This document shows, piece after piece, positions 1 through 6,826 of a stretch of 9,265 nucleotides of DNA. A program made the position numbers and the translations under genes. The stretch is from assembly GCA_050732575.1 (NCBI GenBank), contig JBOHRF010000195.1, positions 1 to 9,265 on the forward strand, read 5' to 3'. A model generated the notes under the pieces. It did no database searches. It saw only the letters and a list, made by a program, of their open reading frames with translations, and had not been told where the DNA came from. Every line of letters starts with the position of its first letter. Positions within the stretch are counted from its first letter, which is position 1. This stretch comes from JBBDWZ01 sp050732575. GTDB taxonomy: Bacteria > Gemmatimonadota > Gemmatimonadetes > Longimicrobiales > RSA9.

Positions 1-73
1 GGCGAAGCATCTTGTCGACCAACGTGGTCTTCCCGTGGTCAACGTGGGCGATGATAGCAACGTTGCGAATCAT
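1..73 (-). CDS. typA: TypA/BipA translational GTPase, N-terminal 24 residues only (gene runs off the left edge)
   Basis: The reverse strand from the ATG at 73 reads MIRNVAIIAHVDHGKTTLVD followed by KMLR. This is the start of a ribosome-associated translational GTPase. The G1 (P-loop) motif AHVDHGKT lies at residues 9-16. The VAIIAHVDHGKTTLVDKML wording is that of TypA/BipA; LepA has IIAHIDHGKST and EF-G has a longer lead-in. TypA binds the ribosome and supports 50S assembly and growth under stress or cold; that is family knowledge. Only this fragment is visible, so the domain layout cannot be checked. No strong Shine-Dalgarno stands upstream of the ATG. The gene points the same way as the yjbQ operon, 125 nt downstream of it. 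Confidence 0.9.
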   Translation of the reverse strand, partial: MIRNVAIIAHVDHGKTTLVDKMLR

Positions 74-130
74 GAAGCGGAGCGAATCTCGTTTGAGGCG
101 TAATGTTTTGAGTGAACCGCACAACAGAGA

Positions 131-160
131 AAGGTAACCCTGAGTGCATGCATCACTCAA
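131..160 (-). promoter_or_regulatory. Weak sigma70-like promoter candidate for typA
   Basis: On the minus strand TTGAGT (160..155) is followed after 18 nt by TACCTT (136..131), upstream of typA. The -35 matches TTGACA at 4 of 6 positions, while the -10 is poor. The element overlaps the inverted repeat at 141-159. It is offered only because the gap before typA is the natural place for its promoter. Confidence 0.2.
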
Positions 161-177
161 CTGGCAGCCAGTTTTTA
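141..177. repeat. Two adjacent inverted repeats in the yjbQ-typA gap
   Basis: The first repeat is TGAGTG (141-146) with CACTCA (154-159) around a 7-nt loop, and it contains the 8-bp palindrome TGCATGCA (145-152). The second is AACTGG (159-164) with CCAGTT (168-173) around CAG, followed by TTTTT (172-176) on the plus strand. The second hairpin with its T-run looks like a small intrinsic terminator for plus-strand transcription, yet no plus-strand gene ends here. On the minus strand the pair falls downstream of yjbQ and would sit in the typA leader or promoter region, without a trailing T-run. Possible roles are an operator, a leader structure, or a block on antisense transcription. Confidence 0.4.
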
Positions 178-198
178 TGCGGGGTGCGGGTGGTGCAT

Positions 199-606
199 TC
201 AGGCGCTCAGAATGAGGTAAGCGATCTGGCGTTCGCGCGGGCCGTCCCATTCCGCGAGGAAAACGTGCTGCCAGGTACCGAGCATGAGCTGGTTGTTTTC
301 AATGATCAGAGTAAGACCGGGACCGAACAACGAGGTCTTCAAGTGGGCGTCAGAGTTTCCCTCCTGATGACGGTATGGTCCTTCCTGCGGCACGAGCCCT
401 CGTAAGATGCGAACGAGATCGAGAGCCACGTCCGGGTCTGCGCCTTCATTGACCGTAAGGGCACAGGTAGTGTGCAAGCTCCACAGGTGGATCAAGCCGT
501 TCTGGACGCCGCTAGCCCGAACCAGCCTGCGCACCTGAGCGGTCACATCGATGAGCTCTTCTCGTTGACGGGAGCTAGCGAACAAGCGCCGCGCCTGGTC
601 AGCCAC
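199..606 (-). CDS. yjbQ: YjbQ-family protein (UPF0047/COG0432, secondary thiamine-phosphate synthase enzyme)
   Basis: This is a 135-residue single-domain protein of the YjbQ family, whose usual length is about 130-140. The family signatures are present: LHTT with H45, NEGADPD (54-59), YRHQEGNSDAH (79-88, with H80 and H88), a GTWQ motif (110-113) and DGPRER (121-126). The conserved histidines form a pocket that binds a metal or anion in family structures. Weak thiamine-phosphate synthase activity is reported for family members, but the physiological role is unsettled. I chose the GTG at 606. It overlaps the stop of the upstream efflux gene (GTGGCTGA) and has GGAG four nt before it. The frame stays open to 738, but that extension lies inside the efflux gene and has no family similarity. 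Translation is probably coupled to the upstream gene. Confidence 0.88.
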   Translation of the reverse strand: MADQARRLFASSRQREELIDVTAQVRRLVRASGVQNGLIHLWSLHTTCALTVNEGADPDVALDLVRILRGLVPQEGPYRHQEGNSDAHLKTSLFGPGLTLIIENNQLMLGTWQHVFLAEWDGPRERQIAYLILSA

Positions 607-1516
607 CGGACTCCAGCTGGTGCAAAGTGGGCATTTCCAGCTGCACGGTGACGTGGCTGATACCGAATTGTGTTTGCATGCGCGCGTGTATGTCCCGAAG
701 CACCCGCTGGTTCTGGTCCGGATGACGCACAACGGCATGACCGCTCATGGCCAGGAAGCCACTGGTCAGGGTCCAGACATGGAGATCGTGAACCTCAATG
801 ACATCGGGGATGTCATGGATGGCGCGGCGGACTGCAGCCATATCGATGTGCGAGGGCACCGCTTCCAGAAGTATGTCCACCGACTCGCGTACCAGCTTCC
901 AGCTGCCCAGCAGAATTAGGAGGCCGACGAAGGCAGAGATGAGTGCATCGGCGGGCAGCCAGCCCACAGTCATGATGATGATGGCGGCCGCAATGGCGCC
1001 CACGGATCCAAGCAAGTCGCCCAGAACATGCAGGTATGCACCGCGTACATTGAGGTTGTGTTCGGCAGAAGAATGAAGCAGCAGTGCGGCGATCACATTG
1101 ACGATCAAGCCGGCACCAGCCACCGCCAGCATGAGGGGTCCGGCAATGGGTTCGGGTGCACGGAAGCGTTGCCAGGCCTGCCAGAAGATGGCCACAGAGA
1201 TCACGATGAGCACCGCGCCGTTGAGCAGCGCGGCCAGGATTTCGAGGCGCAGATAGCCATAGGTCTTGGCGTCACTGGTAGCGCGGCGCGAGAACCAGAG
1301 CACAAACAGGGAGAGGCCGAGCGCGCCCACGTCGGTGAGCATGTGCGCCGCGTCGGCCATGAGCGCAAGCGAGTTGGCGAGCAGACCGCCGAGCCACTCG
1401 ACCACCATGAAAACGGCCGTGAGGCCGAGCACCACTTTGAGGCGTTTCTGGCCCAGCGTGACGTCCCCGTCGTGCGCGTGTACGCCGTGGTGATGCCGAT
1501 GATCGTGCGCGTGCAT
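599..1516 (-). CDS. Cation diffusion facilitator, ZitB/CzcD type (zinc efflux)
   Basis: This is a 305-residue inner-membrane proton/metal antiporter that exports Zn(II) and perhaps Cd or Co. The N-terminus is histidine-rich (MHAHDHRHHHGVHAHD, residues 1-16), a cytoplasmic metal-binding tail common in CzcD/ZitB. Six hydrophobic spans follow, roughly at 28-48, 58-75, 94-113, 127-147, 163-183 and 188-206. Transport-site ligands are H58 and D62 in TM2 (AAHMLTD) and H163 and D167 in TM5 (YLHVLGD). This HD-HD set favours zinc over cadmium in characterised members. The C-terminal cytoplasmic domain (about 210-300) carries HDLHVWTLTSG with H243 and H246. The ATG at 1516 starts the histidine-rich tail, 15 nt after the lipoprotein stop, and its Shine-Dalgarno is weak. 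The stop overlaps the yjbQ start. Confidence 0.93.
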   Translation of the reverse strand: MHAHDHRHHHGVHAHDGDVTLGQKRLKVVLGLTAVFMVVEWLGGLLANSLALMADAAHMLTDVGALGLSLFVLWFSRRATSDAKTYGYLRLEILAALLNGAVLIVISVAIFWQAWQRFRAPEPIAGPLMLAVAGAGLIVNVIAALLLHSSAEHNLNVRGAYLHVLGDLLGSVGAIAAAIIIMTVGWLPADALISAFVGLLILLGSWKLVRESVDILLEAVPSHIDMAAVRRAIHDIPDVIEVHDLHVWTLTSGFLAMSGHAVVRHPDQNQRVLRDIHARMQTQFGISHVTVQLEMPTLHQLESGG

Positions 1517-1531
1517 ATCAACCAGAGCTGG

Positions 1532-1912
1532 TCAGGGCTGGCGGAACACGGCGCTCATGGGAATATCCCAGGTCCAGGTCTCATCGAGTGGGAACGAGCG
1601 CGGCTCGAGCGCCAGTTCGCTGCCGTCACCCTTGCGCGCAAAAAGGATGATGGGCTCACCGGCGGGAATTGGGGCCACTCGTTCACGCGTCGCCGGCGGT
1701 ACTGCACCCAGTACCACTTCCTGCACGGGCGGTGTCGCAGAGCGAAACGCAATGGTGAGCCGCTGATCGGTATGATTGAAGACGGTCAGCTCGGCCAGCG
1801 CAGCGCGATGGCGAGTCTCATCCTGCGGCACGACCGGCGGCCTGGCGCGAGTCAAGCGCGCGCACGAGCCGAGCAGCGTGCAAGAGAGCAAAACCATGAG
1901 GGCAGCTTTCAT
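1532..1912 (-). CDS. Small predicted lipoprotein of unknown function
   Basis: This 126-residue protein matches no family I recognise. It begins with a lipoprotein signal peptide: MKAALM, a hydrophobic core, then the lipobox LGSC with the modified cysteine at C17. Ala at +2 suggests outer-membrane sorting under the Lol +2 rule. The mature part starts with a Pro/Arg-rich linker (20-35). A likely beta-rich domain follows (41-118): ELTVFNHTDQRLTIAF, then VVLGAVPP (67-73), a second strand set around IILFARKGDGSEL (88-100), and WTWDIP near the end. I chose the ATG at 1912 because it gives the signal peptide and has GGAG four nt upstream. The frame is open back to 2131, but that stretch lacks protein-like character. 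As first gene of the operon with the zinc exporter it may act in the envelope, which is inference only. Confidence 0.75.
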   Translation of the reverse strand: MKAALMVLLSCTLLGSCARLTRARPPVVPQDETRHRAALAELTVFNHTDQRLTIAFRSATPPVQEVVLGAVPPATRERVAPIPAGEPIILFARKGDGSELALEPRSFPLDETWTWDIPMSAVFRQP

Positions 1913-2026
1913 AAAACTCCGGTGTTGTACACCCGCCGTTGGATGTACGCAAGTCGCGCAGTGGCAGACGGTTGACGACCGTGGCTGCGGTTGCCGCAAG
2001 GTGCCGGCCCCGCTAGCTTCTGACGC

Positions 2027-2055
2027 GGTATAACTCCCTTCAAAGCGACTGTCGA
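2027..2055 (-). promoter_or_regulatory. Sigma70-like promoter candidate for the lipoprotein-efflux-yjbQ operon
   Basis: On the minus strand TCGACA (2055..2050; 5 of 6 match to TTGACA) and TATACC (2032..2027; 4 of 6 match to TATAAT) are separated by an optimal 17 nt. Transcription would begin near 2020. That leaves a leader of about 108 nt before the lipoprotein ATG at 1912. A second, weaker pair lies closer to the gene: TTGCGT (1952..1947) and TACAAC (1929..1924), spacer 17. I saw no equally good plus-strand pair for dnaE. Confidence 0.4.
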
Positions 2056-2081
2056 GCCGCGCATGCAGGGTGCCAGCGGGC

Positions 2082-2097
2082 GCGTGGTTTTTCACGC
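2082..2097. repeat. Short inverted repeat upstream of dnaE
   Basis: GCGTG (2082-2086) and CACGC (2093-2097) flank a six-base GTTTTT loop, 42 nt before the dnaE ATG. It could be a leader hairpin or a small operator in the divergent gap. The gap from 1913 to 2139 (227 nt) otherwise holds the promoter candidates and no credible small ORF. A five-base stem can easily arise by chance. Confidence 0.25.
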
Positions 2098-2139
2098 ACC
2101 TTTCGCCTGTGTGGGCGCGACCTGACGACAATCTGAGTG

Positions 2140-5100
2140 ATGTCTTTCGTTCATTTGCACACCCACAGTGAGTACTCCTTACTGGACGGCGCCAACCGTA
2201 TTCCGGACCTGGTTCGCCGTGCCTGCGATCTGGAAATGCCAGCGCTGGCTCTCACCGACCACGGCTGTTTGTTCGGTGCCTGGGCCTTCCAGGAAGAAGC
2301 ACGCAAGGCCAATCTCAAGCCCATCGTCGGGATGGAGGCCTACGTTGCGCCGGGCGACCGCCGGATGCGCCGACCCGCGGGCGATGCGGCACGCGGCCGG
2401 CCCCCGTCCAACGGCGGCGACGAACGCGAGCGCAACTACTACCATCTGGTAGTACTCGCGCGCGACCTCGAGGGTTACCGCAATCTGATCCGACTCTCCT
2501 CGATTGGATATCTGGAGGGATTCTACCACCGCCCGCGCGTCGATCGGGAAGTGCTGCAGCGTCACAGCGGCGGGCTCATTGTGACATCGGCCTGTCTGGC
2601 GGGTGAAGTGGCCAGCCACCTCATGGCCGGACGTGGGGCAGCGGCGCGGGAGGCCGCGAGCTGGTATGCGGAAGTCTTTGGCGACCGTTATTTCCTGGAA
2701 GTCCAGGCGCACGATTCGCCGGGACAGCGCGAACTCAACCACAAAGTTCTGGAATTGGCTGAAGAGCTGGGGTTGCCTGCGATCGTTACCAACGACGCAC
2801 ATTTTCTGCGCGCAACCGATCATGACGCTCATGACGTGCTTCTGTGCATAGGCCTGGGCAAGGATCGCGACGATGCGAACCGCATGCGCTACGACCGCGG
2901 TTTGTATTTCAAATCCGGTCCCGAGATAGCCGAACTCTTTGTGGACCGACCGGACGTGCTGGAGAACACGCTCGCCATTGCGGAAACCATCAATGTCGTG
3001 CATCAGAAACAGTTCTTTGTGCCTTCCTTCCCTTTGCCCGAAGGTATCCCGGACGAACGCACGCTGTTGCGCCAGTTGACCGAACGCAAGGCGCTCATTC
3101 GTTATGGTGAACCTCTGCCGCCCGAAATTCGCAGCCGACTCGAATACGAGCTGGGTGTGATTGCCAATCCCAAGACGGACTATTCGGGCTATTTCCTGAT
3201 CACGCAGGATTTCATCAACTGGGCCAAGGACCGCGGTATCCCGGTGGGCCCGGGCCGCGGTTCGGCCGCGGGTTCTTTGGTGGCCTACGTGCTGGGCATT
3301 ACCGATGTAGATCCACTGCGGTTCGACCTGCTGTTCGAGCGCTTTCTGAATCCGGACCGCGTGTCGATGCCAGACATCGACGTAGACTTCTGCTACGAGC
3401 GACGCGGTGAAGTCATCGACTATGTGCGCTCGCGCTACGGCAAGGATTCGGTAGGTCAGATCATCACGTTCGGCACCATGAAATCGCGCGCTGTGGTTCG
3501 AGATGTCGGCCGAGTGCTGGGATTTGAGGTCGCGGAAACCGATCGACTGGCCAAGTTGATTCCCAACGCGCCCAACAATTCGCTGACCGTGGTGGAAGCA
3601 GTGAATCGCATCCCGGAGTTGCGTACGCTCTATGAATCCGATGCGCGCACACGCCAACTACTGGACTATGCACAGGTCCTGGAGGGACTCTCCCGGCACG
3701 CCAGTGTACACGCGGCCGGCGTTGTGATTGCACCGGGAGCCCTGCACGAATATGTGCCCGTGTGCACGCAACCGCGGGCGGCGAGTGGCTCGTCGTCCGA
3801 AAGTGAGAGCGACGGCGAGAGTGGGGTCCTGGTTACGCAATGGGACATGACCGCGCTCGACGAAGTCGGCATGCTCAAGATGGATTTCCTCGGTCTCAAG
3901 ACGCTGACCGTGATCCACAATGCGGTGGCGGCTATTCAACAGCGGCACGGCGCATTGCGACACCCAACCACCGGGGAAATGTACGTCCGCGCGCTCGATC
4001 TTCCGCTGGATGATCGGGCCGTTTACGACATGTTGGCGCGCGGCGGTACAAGTGGCGTGTTCCAGTTCGAATCAGCACTGGCTACGGACAAGCTGCGCGC
4101 CATGCGGTGTGATCGTTTCGAAGACCTGGTTGCCACTAATGCACTGATCCGGCCTGGCCCACTCGATAGTGGCATGACCGATGTGTATATCCGACGAAAG
4201 TTGGGGCGCGAAAAAGTGCGCTACCCGCACCCTTCATTGAGTGGTGTGTTGGCATCGACGTACGGCGTGATCACGTACCAAGAGCAAGTGATGCGAGTGG
4301 CGCAGGAATTGGCCGGCTTTAGTTGGGCGGAAGCCGACGTTCTGCGCAAAGCCGTGGGCAAGAAGGACGATGAGCTGTTGCGCAAAGAGGTGGAAAGATT
4401 TGTCGAGCGAGCTGTGCAGAAGGGCGTGGAGCGGCGGACCGCGAGCGAGATTGCGGAACAGGTGATCACATTCGGCCGTTATGGATTCGTGCGCGGACAC
4501 AGCGTGGCATACGCGCTTCTGAGTTACCAGACGGCCTGGCTCAAATGCCACTATCCAGCGGAGTACATGGCCGCACTCCTATCCGCTGTGGTAGACAAAA
4601 CTGATGATGTAGTTCACTATACGGCCGAATGTAGAGAGCTGCCGCGCAGTTTGCCGCGGCTTGCACAGGGAATCCGCGTGCTGGCGCCCGATATCAACGA
4701 ATCCGGGTGGCAGTTCACGGCCATTTCCGCGGAGGAAATCCGCTTTGGCCTGGGCGCATTGCGCGGTGTGGGAGCCGGTGCGGTCGAGTCAATCATACAA
4801 GCGCGCGCCTCTGAGGGACCCTATCGTTCTCTGTTCGACCTGGCGGAGCGTGTGGACTTGCGGCTGGTTGGACGGCGTGTTTTGGAAGCGTTGATCCAGG
4901 CCGGCGCCTGTGATTCCTTCGGACATCGCGCACAACTGATGGCTGGATTGGAGGTGGCAGTTCGGGAAGCGCAGCTGCGCCACATCGAGAGAGAGTCGGG
5001 TCAGGCCTCCTTGTTCGATCTGGCGGACAATACGGCACCGAGCGCAGTTCTGCGCACGGAGCCGGCCTTGCCGGAAGTACCGCGCTGGACGGAATCGGAA

Positions 5101-5820
5101 CGTCTAACGCGCGAGAAAGAGATACTCGGTTTTTTCATCAGCGGACATCCGCTGGAGAAATATGCCGACCTGGTCCGGGTTTTTCAGGATGTGAATACTA
5201 CCACGTTGAAGTCGCATCGAGATCAGAAGGTCGAGTTGGCGGGCGTAGTCACGAGTGTGAGTCGCCAGCTATCGAAGCGCAATGGCGCGGAGTGGGCACG
5301 TTTGGGCGTGGAGGATTTTTTCGGCACGGCAACCGTGTTGGCATTCGGCGATGCCTGGGAACTCAATCACGATGTTCTGGTGCAGGACGCGCCCGTCCTG
5401 ATTCGTGGGTCCGTATCGGGTCGTGAACGAGACGAAGAAGCGCCGCCCATTTTTCTGGATTCAGTGGCTCCACTGAGTGCGTTGTGGAACAGCGGATCGT
5501 TGGCCTTGGAGATCGCCTTGCCGGGAGGTGCCGACCTGCAGGTGGAATCCGCGGGCGCGATCCTGCGCGCCCATCCGGGTAGCGCGCCTGTATACGTGAA
5601 GTGGGCCGCCCAGGACACGGGCGAAGCCGACGAGTCGGCGGCCCACGAGAATGATGGCGGGGTGGCGGTGGCGGCGCGGCCCCGGTCGGACCTGGTGGTG
5701 CAGCGAGCCGTGCGACTGCGCGTGCGCGCGTTTCAGGTGAAGCCCAGTGAGGGCTTGCTGACGGAATTGCGTTCGCTTTTCGGCAGCGCCGCTGTTCAGT
5801 TGGTGCGGAGCGAACGATGA
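2140..5820 (+). CDS. dnaE: DNA polymerase III subunit alpha (DnaE1, replicative polymerase)
   Basis: This 1226-residue catalytic subunit of the replicative polymerase is longer than the 1160-residue E. coli protein. The PHP domain (1-290) retains all nine expected metal ligands: H7, H9, D40, H41 region, E66, H102, C152, D219 and H221. The palm holds GPGRGSAAGS (370-379), PDIDVDFC with catalytic D412 and D414, and MDFLGLKTL with the third Asp D582. The fingers and HhH-like region follow (about 640-930). An internal clamp-binding motif QASLF (955-959) precedes the OB fold (about 1029-1100), and an acidic, Ala/Gly-rich linker (1158-1184) precedes the C-terminal tail. A serine/acid-rich insertion lies at 549-562. 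I start at the ATG at 2140, giving MSFVHLHTHSEYS as in homologues; a GTG at 2137 is the alternative. The Shine-Dalgarno is weak. The gene heads the plus-strand operon. Confidence 0.97.
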   Translation: MSFVHLHTHSEYSLLDGANRIPDLVRRACDLEMPALALTDHGCLFGAWAFQEEARKANLKPIVGMEAYVAPGDRRMRRPAGDAARGRPPSNGGDERERNYYHLVVLARDLEGYRNLIRLSSIGYLEGFYHRPRVDREVLQRHSGGLIVTSACLAGEVASHLMAGRGAAAREAASWYAEVFGDRYFLEVQAHDSPGQRELNHKVLELAEELGLPAIVTNDAHFLRATDHDAHDVLLCIGLGKDRDDANRMRYDRGLYFKSGPEIAELFVDRPDVLENTLAIAETINVVHQKQFFVPSFPLPEGIPDERTLLRQLTERKALIRYGEPLPPEIRSRLEYELGVIANPKTDYSGYFLITQDFINWAKDRGIPVGPGRGSAAGSLVAYVLGITDVDPLRFDLLFERFLNPDRVSMPDIDVDFCYERRGEVIDYVRSRYGKDSVGQIITFGTMKSRAVVRDVGRVLGFEVAETDRLAKLIPNAPNNSLTVVEAVNRIPELRTLYESDARTRQLLDYAQVLEGLSRHASVHAAGVVIAPGALHEYVPVCTQPRAASGSSSESESDGESGVLVTQWDMTALDEVGMLKMDFLGLKTLTVIHNAVAAIQQRHGALRHPTTGEMYVRALDLPLDDRAVYDMLARGGTSGVFQFESALATDKLRAMRCDRFEDLVATNALIRPGPLDSGMTDVYIRRKLGREKVRYPHPSLSGVLASTYGVITYQEQVMRVAQELAGFSWAEADVLRKAVGKKDDELLRKEVERFVERAVQKGVERRTASEIAEQVITFGRYGFVRGHSVAYALLSYQTAWLKCHYPAEYMAALLSAVVDKTDDVVHYTAECRELPRSLPRLAQGIRVLAPDINESGWQFTAISAEEIRFGLGALRGVGAGAVESIIQARASEGPYRSLFDLAERVDLRLVGRRVLEALIQAGACDSFGHRAQLMAGLEVAVREAQLRHIERESGQASLFDLADNTAPSAVLRTEPALPEVPRWTESERLTREKEILGFFISGHPLEKYADLVRVFQDVNTTTLKSHRDQKVELAGVVTSVSRQLSKRNGAEWARLGVEDFFGTATVLAFGDAWELNHDVLVQDAPVLIRGSVSGRERDEEAPPIFLDSVAPLSALWNSGSLALEIALPGGADLQVESAGAILRAHPGSAPVYVKWAAQDTGEADESAAHENDGGVAVAARPRSDLVVQRAVRLRVRAFQVKPSEGLLTELRSLFGSAAVQLVRSER

Positions 5821-6824
5821 CCAACGCGGGACCGAATCCGAGGCCAAATCCGAGGCCGGAAATCGCGGAACTGGAAAAACAGATACGAAACCTGCAGGAG
5901 ATGGCGGATCAGCACGATCTCACGCTGGAAGCTCAGCTCGCCAAGCTGCAAGCCAAGCTGGCGCGCATGAAGGAAGACGTGTACCGCAACCTGACGCCGG
6001 TGGAGCGCGTGCAGCTGGCCCGCCACGCCAAGCGCCCCTATACGCTCGATTACATTGAGCGAGCGTTCACGGATTTCACGGAACTGCATGGTGACCGCGT
6101 GTTTCGCGACGACCACGCAATCGTAGGAGGCTGGGCACGTCTGGATGGCCGCACGGTAATGGTGATCGGACATCAAAAGGGTCGCGATATGAAGGAGAAC
6201 CTGCTGCGCAATTTTGGCATGCCGCACCCGGAAGGTTACCGCAAAGCGCTGCGCTTGATGCAGCTGGCAGAGAAGTTCGGGCACCCGATTGTGACCCTGA
6301 TCGACACGCCCGGCGCCTATCCCGGCATTGGCGCGGAAGAGCGCGGACAGGCCGAGGCTATTGCGCGCAACCTGCGCGAAATGGCACGCTTGCGCGTCCC
6401 CATTGTCACGGTAGTAATCGGCGAGGGCGGCAGCGGCGGTGCGCTGGCCTTGGGTGTGGCCGACCGGGTGCTCATGCTGGAGAACGCGATCTACAGCGTG
6501 ATATCGCCTGAGGGCTGCGCGGCTATCTTATGGAAGACGGCAGCCGCCAAGGACAAGGCGGCGCAGGCGCTCAAGTTGACGGCCACTGATCTGGCCGCAC
6601 TCGATGTCATTGACGAAGTGATCGTGGAGCCCACGGGCGGAGCGCACGAAGACTGGGCTGCGGCCGCGGATGCGGTTCGCTTGGTATTGATTCATCACAT
6701 TGCTGAACTGAGCACGCGTCCGCCCGACCGCCTGCTCGAGGATCGCGTGGCGAAATTCGAGGCGATGGGCCGCTGGAAAGTACTGGATTCAAGCGGCGGA
6801 CGGCGAAGTCCGCAGGATCGTTGA
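5817..6824 (+). CDS. accA: Acetyl-CoA carboxylase carboxyltransferase subunit alpha
   Basis: This 335-residue subunit works with AccD to move the carboxyl group from carboxybiotin (on AccB) to acetyl-CoA, making malonyl-CoA for fatty-acid synthesis in the cytosol. E. coli AccA has 319 residues. The N-terminal helical segment (15-57, IAELEKQIRNLQ onward) is a probable coiled coil. The crotonase-like core follows: GHQKGRDMKENLLRNFGMP (118-136), IDTPGAYPGIGAEERGQ (162-178), GEGGSGGALALG (202-213) and YSVISPEGCA (226-235), the last two lining the CoA and oxyanion region. The ATG at 5817 overlaps the dnaE stop as ATGA and has GGAG six nt upstream, so translation is probably coupled. An odd NPRPNPRP repeat sits at residues 7-14. 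accD, accB and accC are not in the window. Confidence 0.96.
   Translation: MTNAGPNPRPNPRPEIAELEKQIRNLQEMADQHDLTLEAQLAKLQAKLARMKEDVYRNLTPVERVQLARHAKRPYTLDYIERAFTDFTELHGDRVFRDDHAIVGGWARLDGRTVMVIGHQKGRDMKENLLRNFGMPHPEGYRKALRLMQLAEKFGHPIVTLIDTPGAYPGIGAEERGQAEAIARNLREMARLRVPIVTVVIGEGGSGGALALGVADRVLMLENAIYSVISPEGCAAILWKTAAAKDKAAQALKLTATDLAALDVIDEVIVEPTGGAHEDWAAAADAVRLVLIHHIAELSTRPPDRLLEDRVAKFEAMGRWKVLDSSGGRRSPQDR
5835..5858 (+). repeat. 12-bp tandem duplication in the accA start region
   Basis: AATCCGAGGCCA (5835-5846) is followed at once by AATCCGAGGCCG (5847-5858), differing in the last base. It encodes the peptide repeat NPRP-NPRP ahead of the conserved EIAELE helix of AccA. It is in frame and looks like a simple slippage duplication in a tolerant N-terminal tail. 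Confidence 0.8.
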
Positions 6825-6826
6825 TC

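Noticed and set aside
112..405. 97-residue plus-strand frame over the yjbQ-typA gap and yjbQ 3' end
   Set aside because: It is mostly antisense to yjbQ, has no domain, and crosses both inverted repeats.
607..738. 44-residue N-terminal extension of yjbQ
   Set aside because: The extension lies inside the efflux gene, is unlike any YjbQ protein, and the GTG at 606 gives normal family length with a nearby GGAG.
1028..1975. 315-residue plus-strand open frame across the efflux and lipoprotein genes
   Set aside because: It is antisense to two well-supported genes. Its His/Glu/Arg-rich content mirrors their codons and shows no domain or Shine-Dalgarno.
1913..2131. 73-residue N-terminal extension of the lipoprotein
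   Set aside because: It would bury the signal peptide and lipobox in mid-protein, and it covers the best promoter candidate. The ATG at 1912 has its own GGAG.
2179..3657. 492-residue open frame antisense to dnaE
   Set aside because: It lies wholly opposite a highly conserved polymerase gene, has no recognisable domain, and is typical of the open complementary frame in GC-rich genes.
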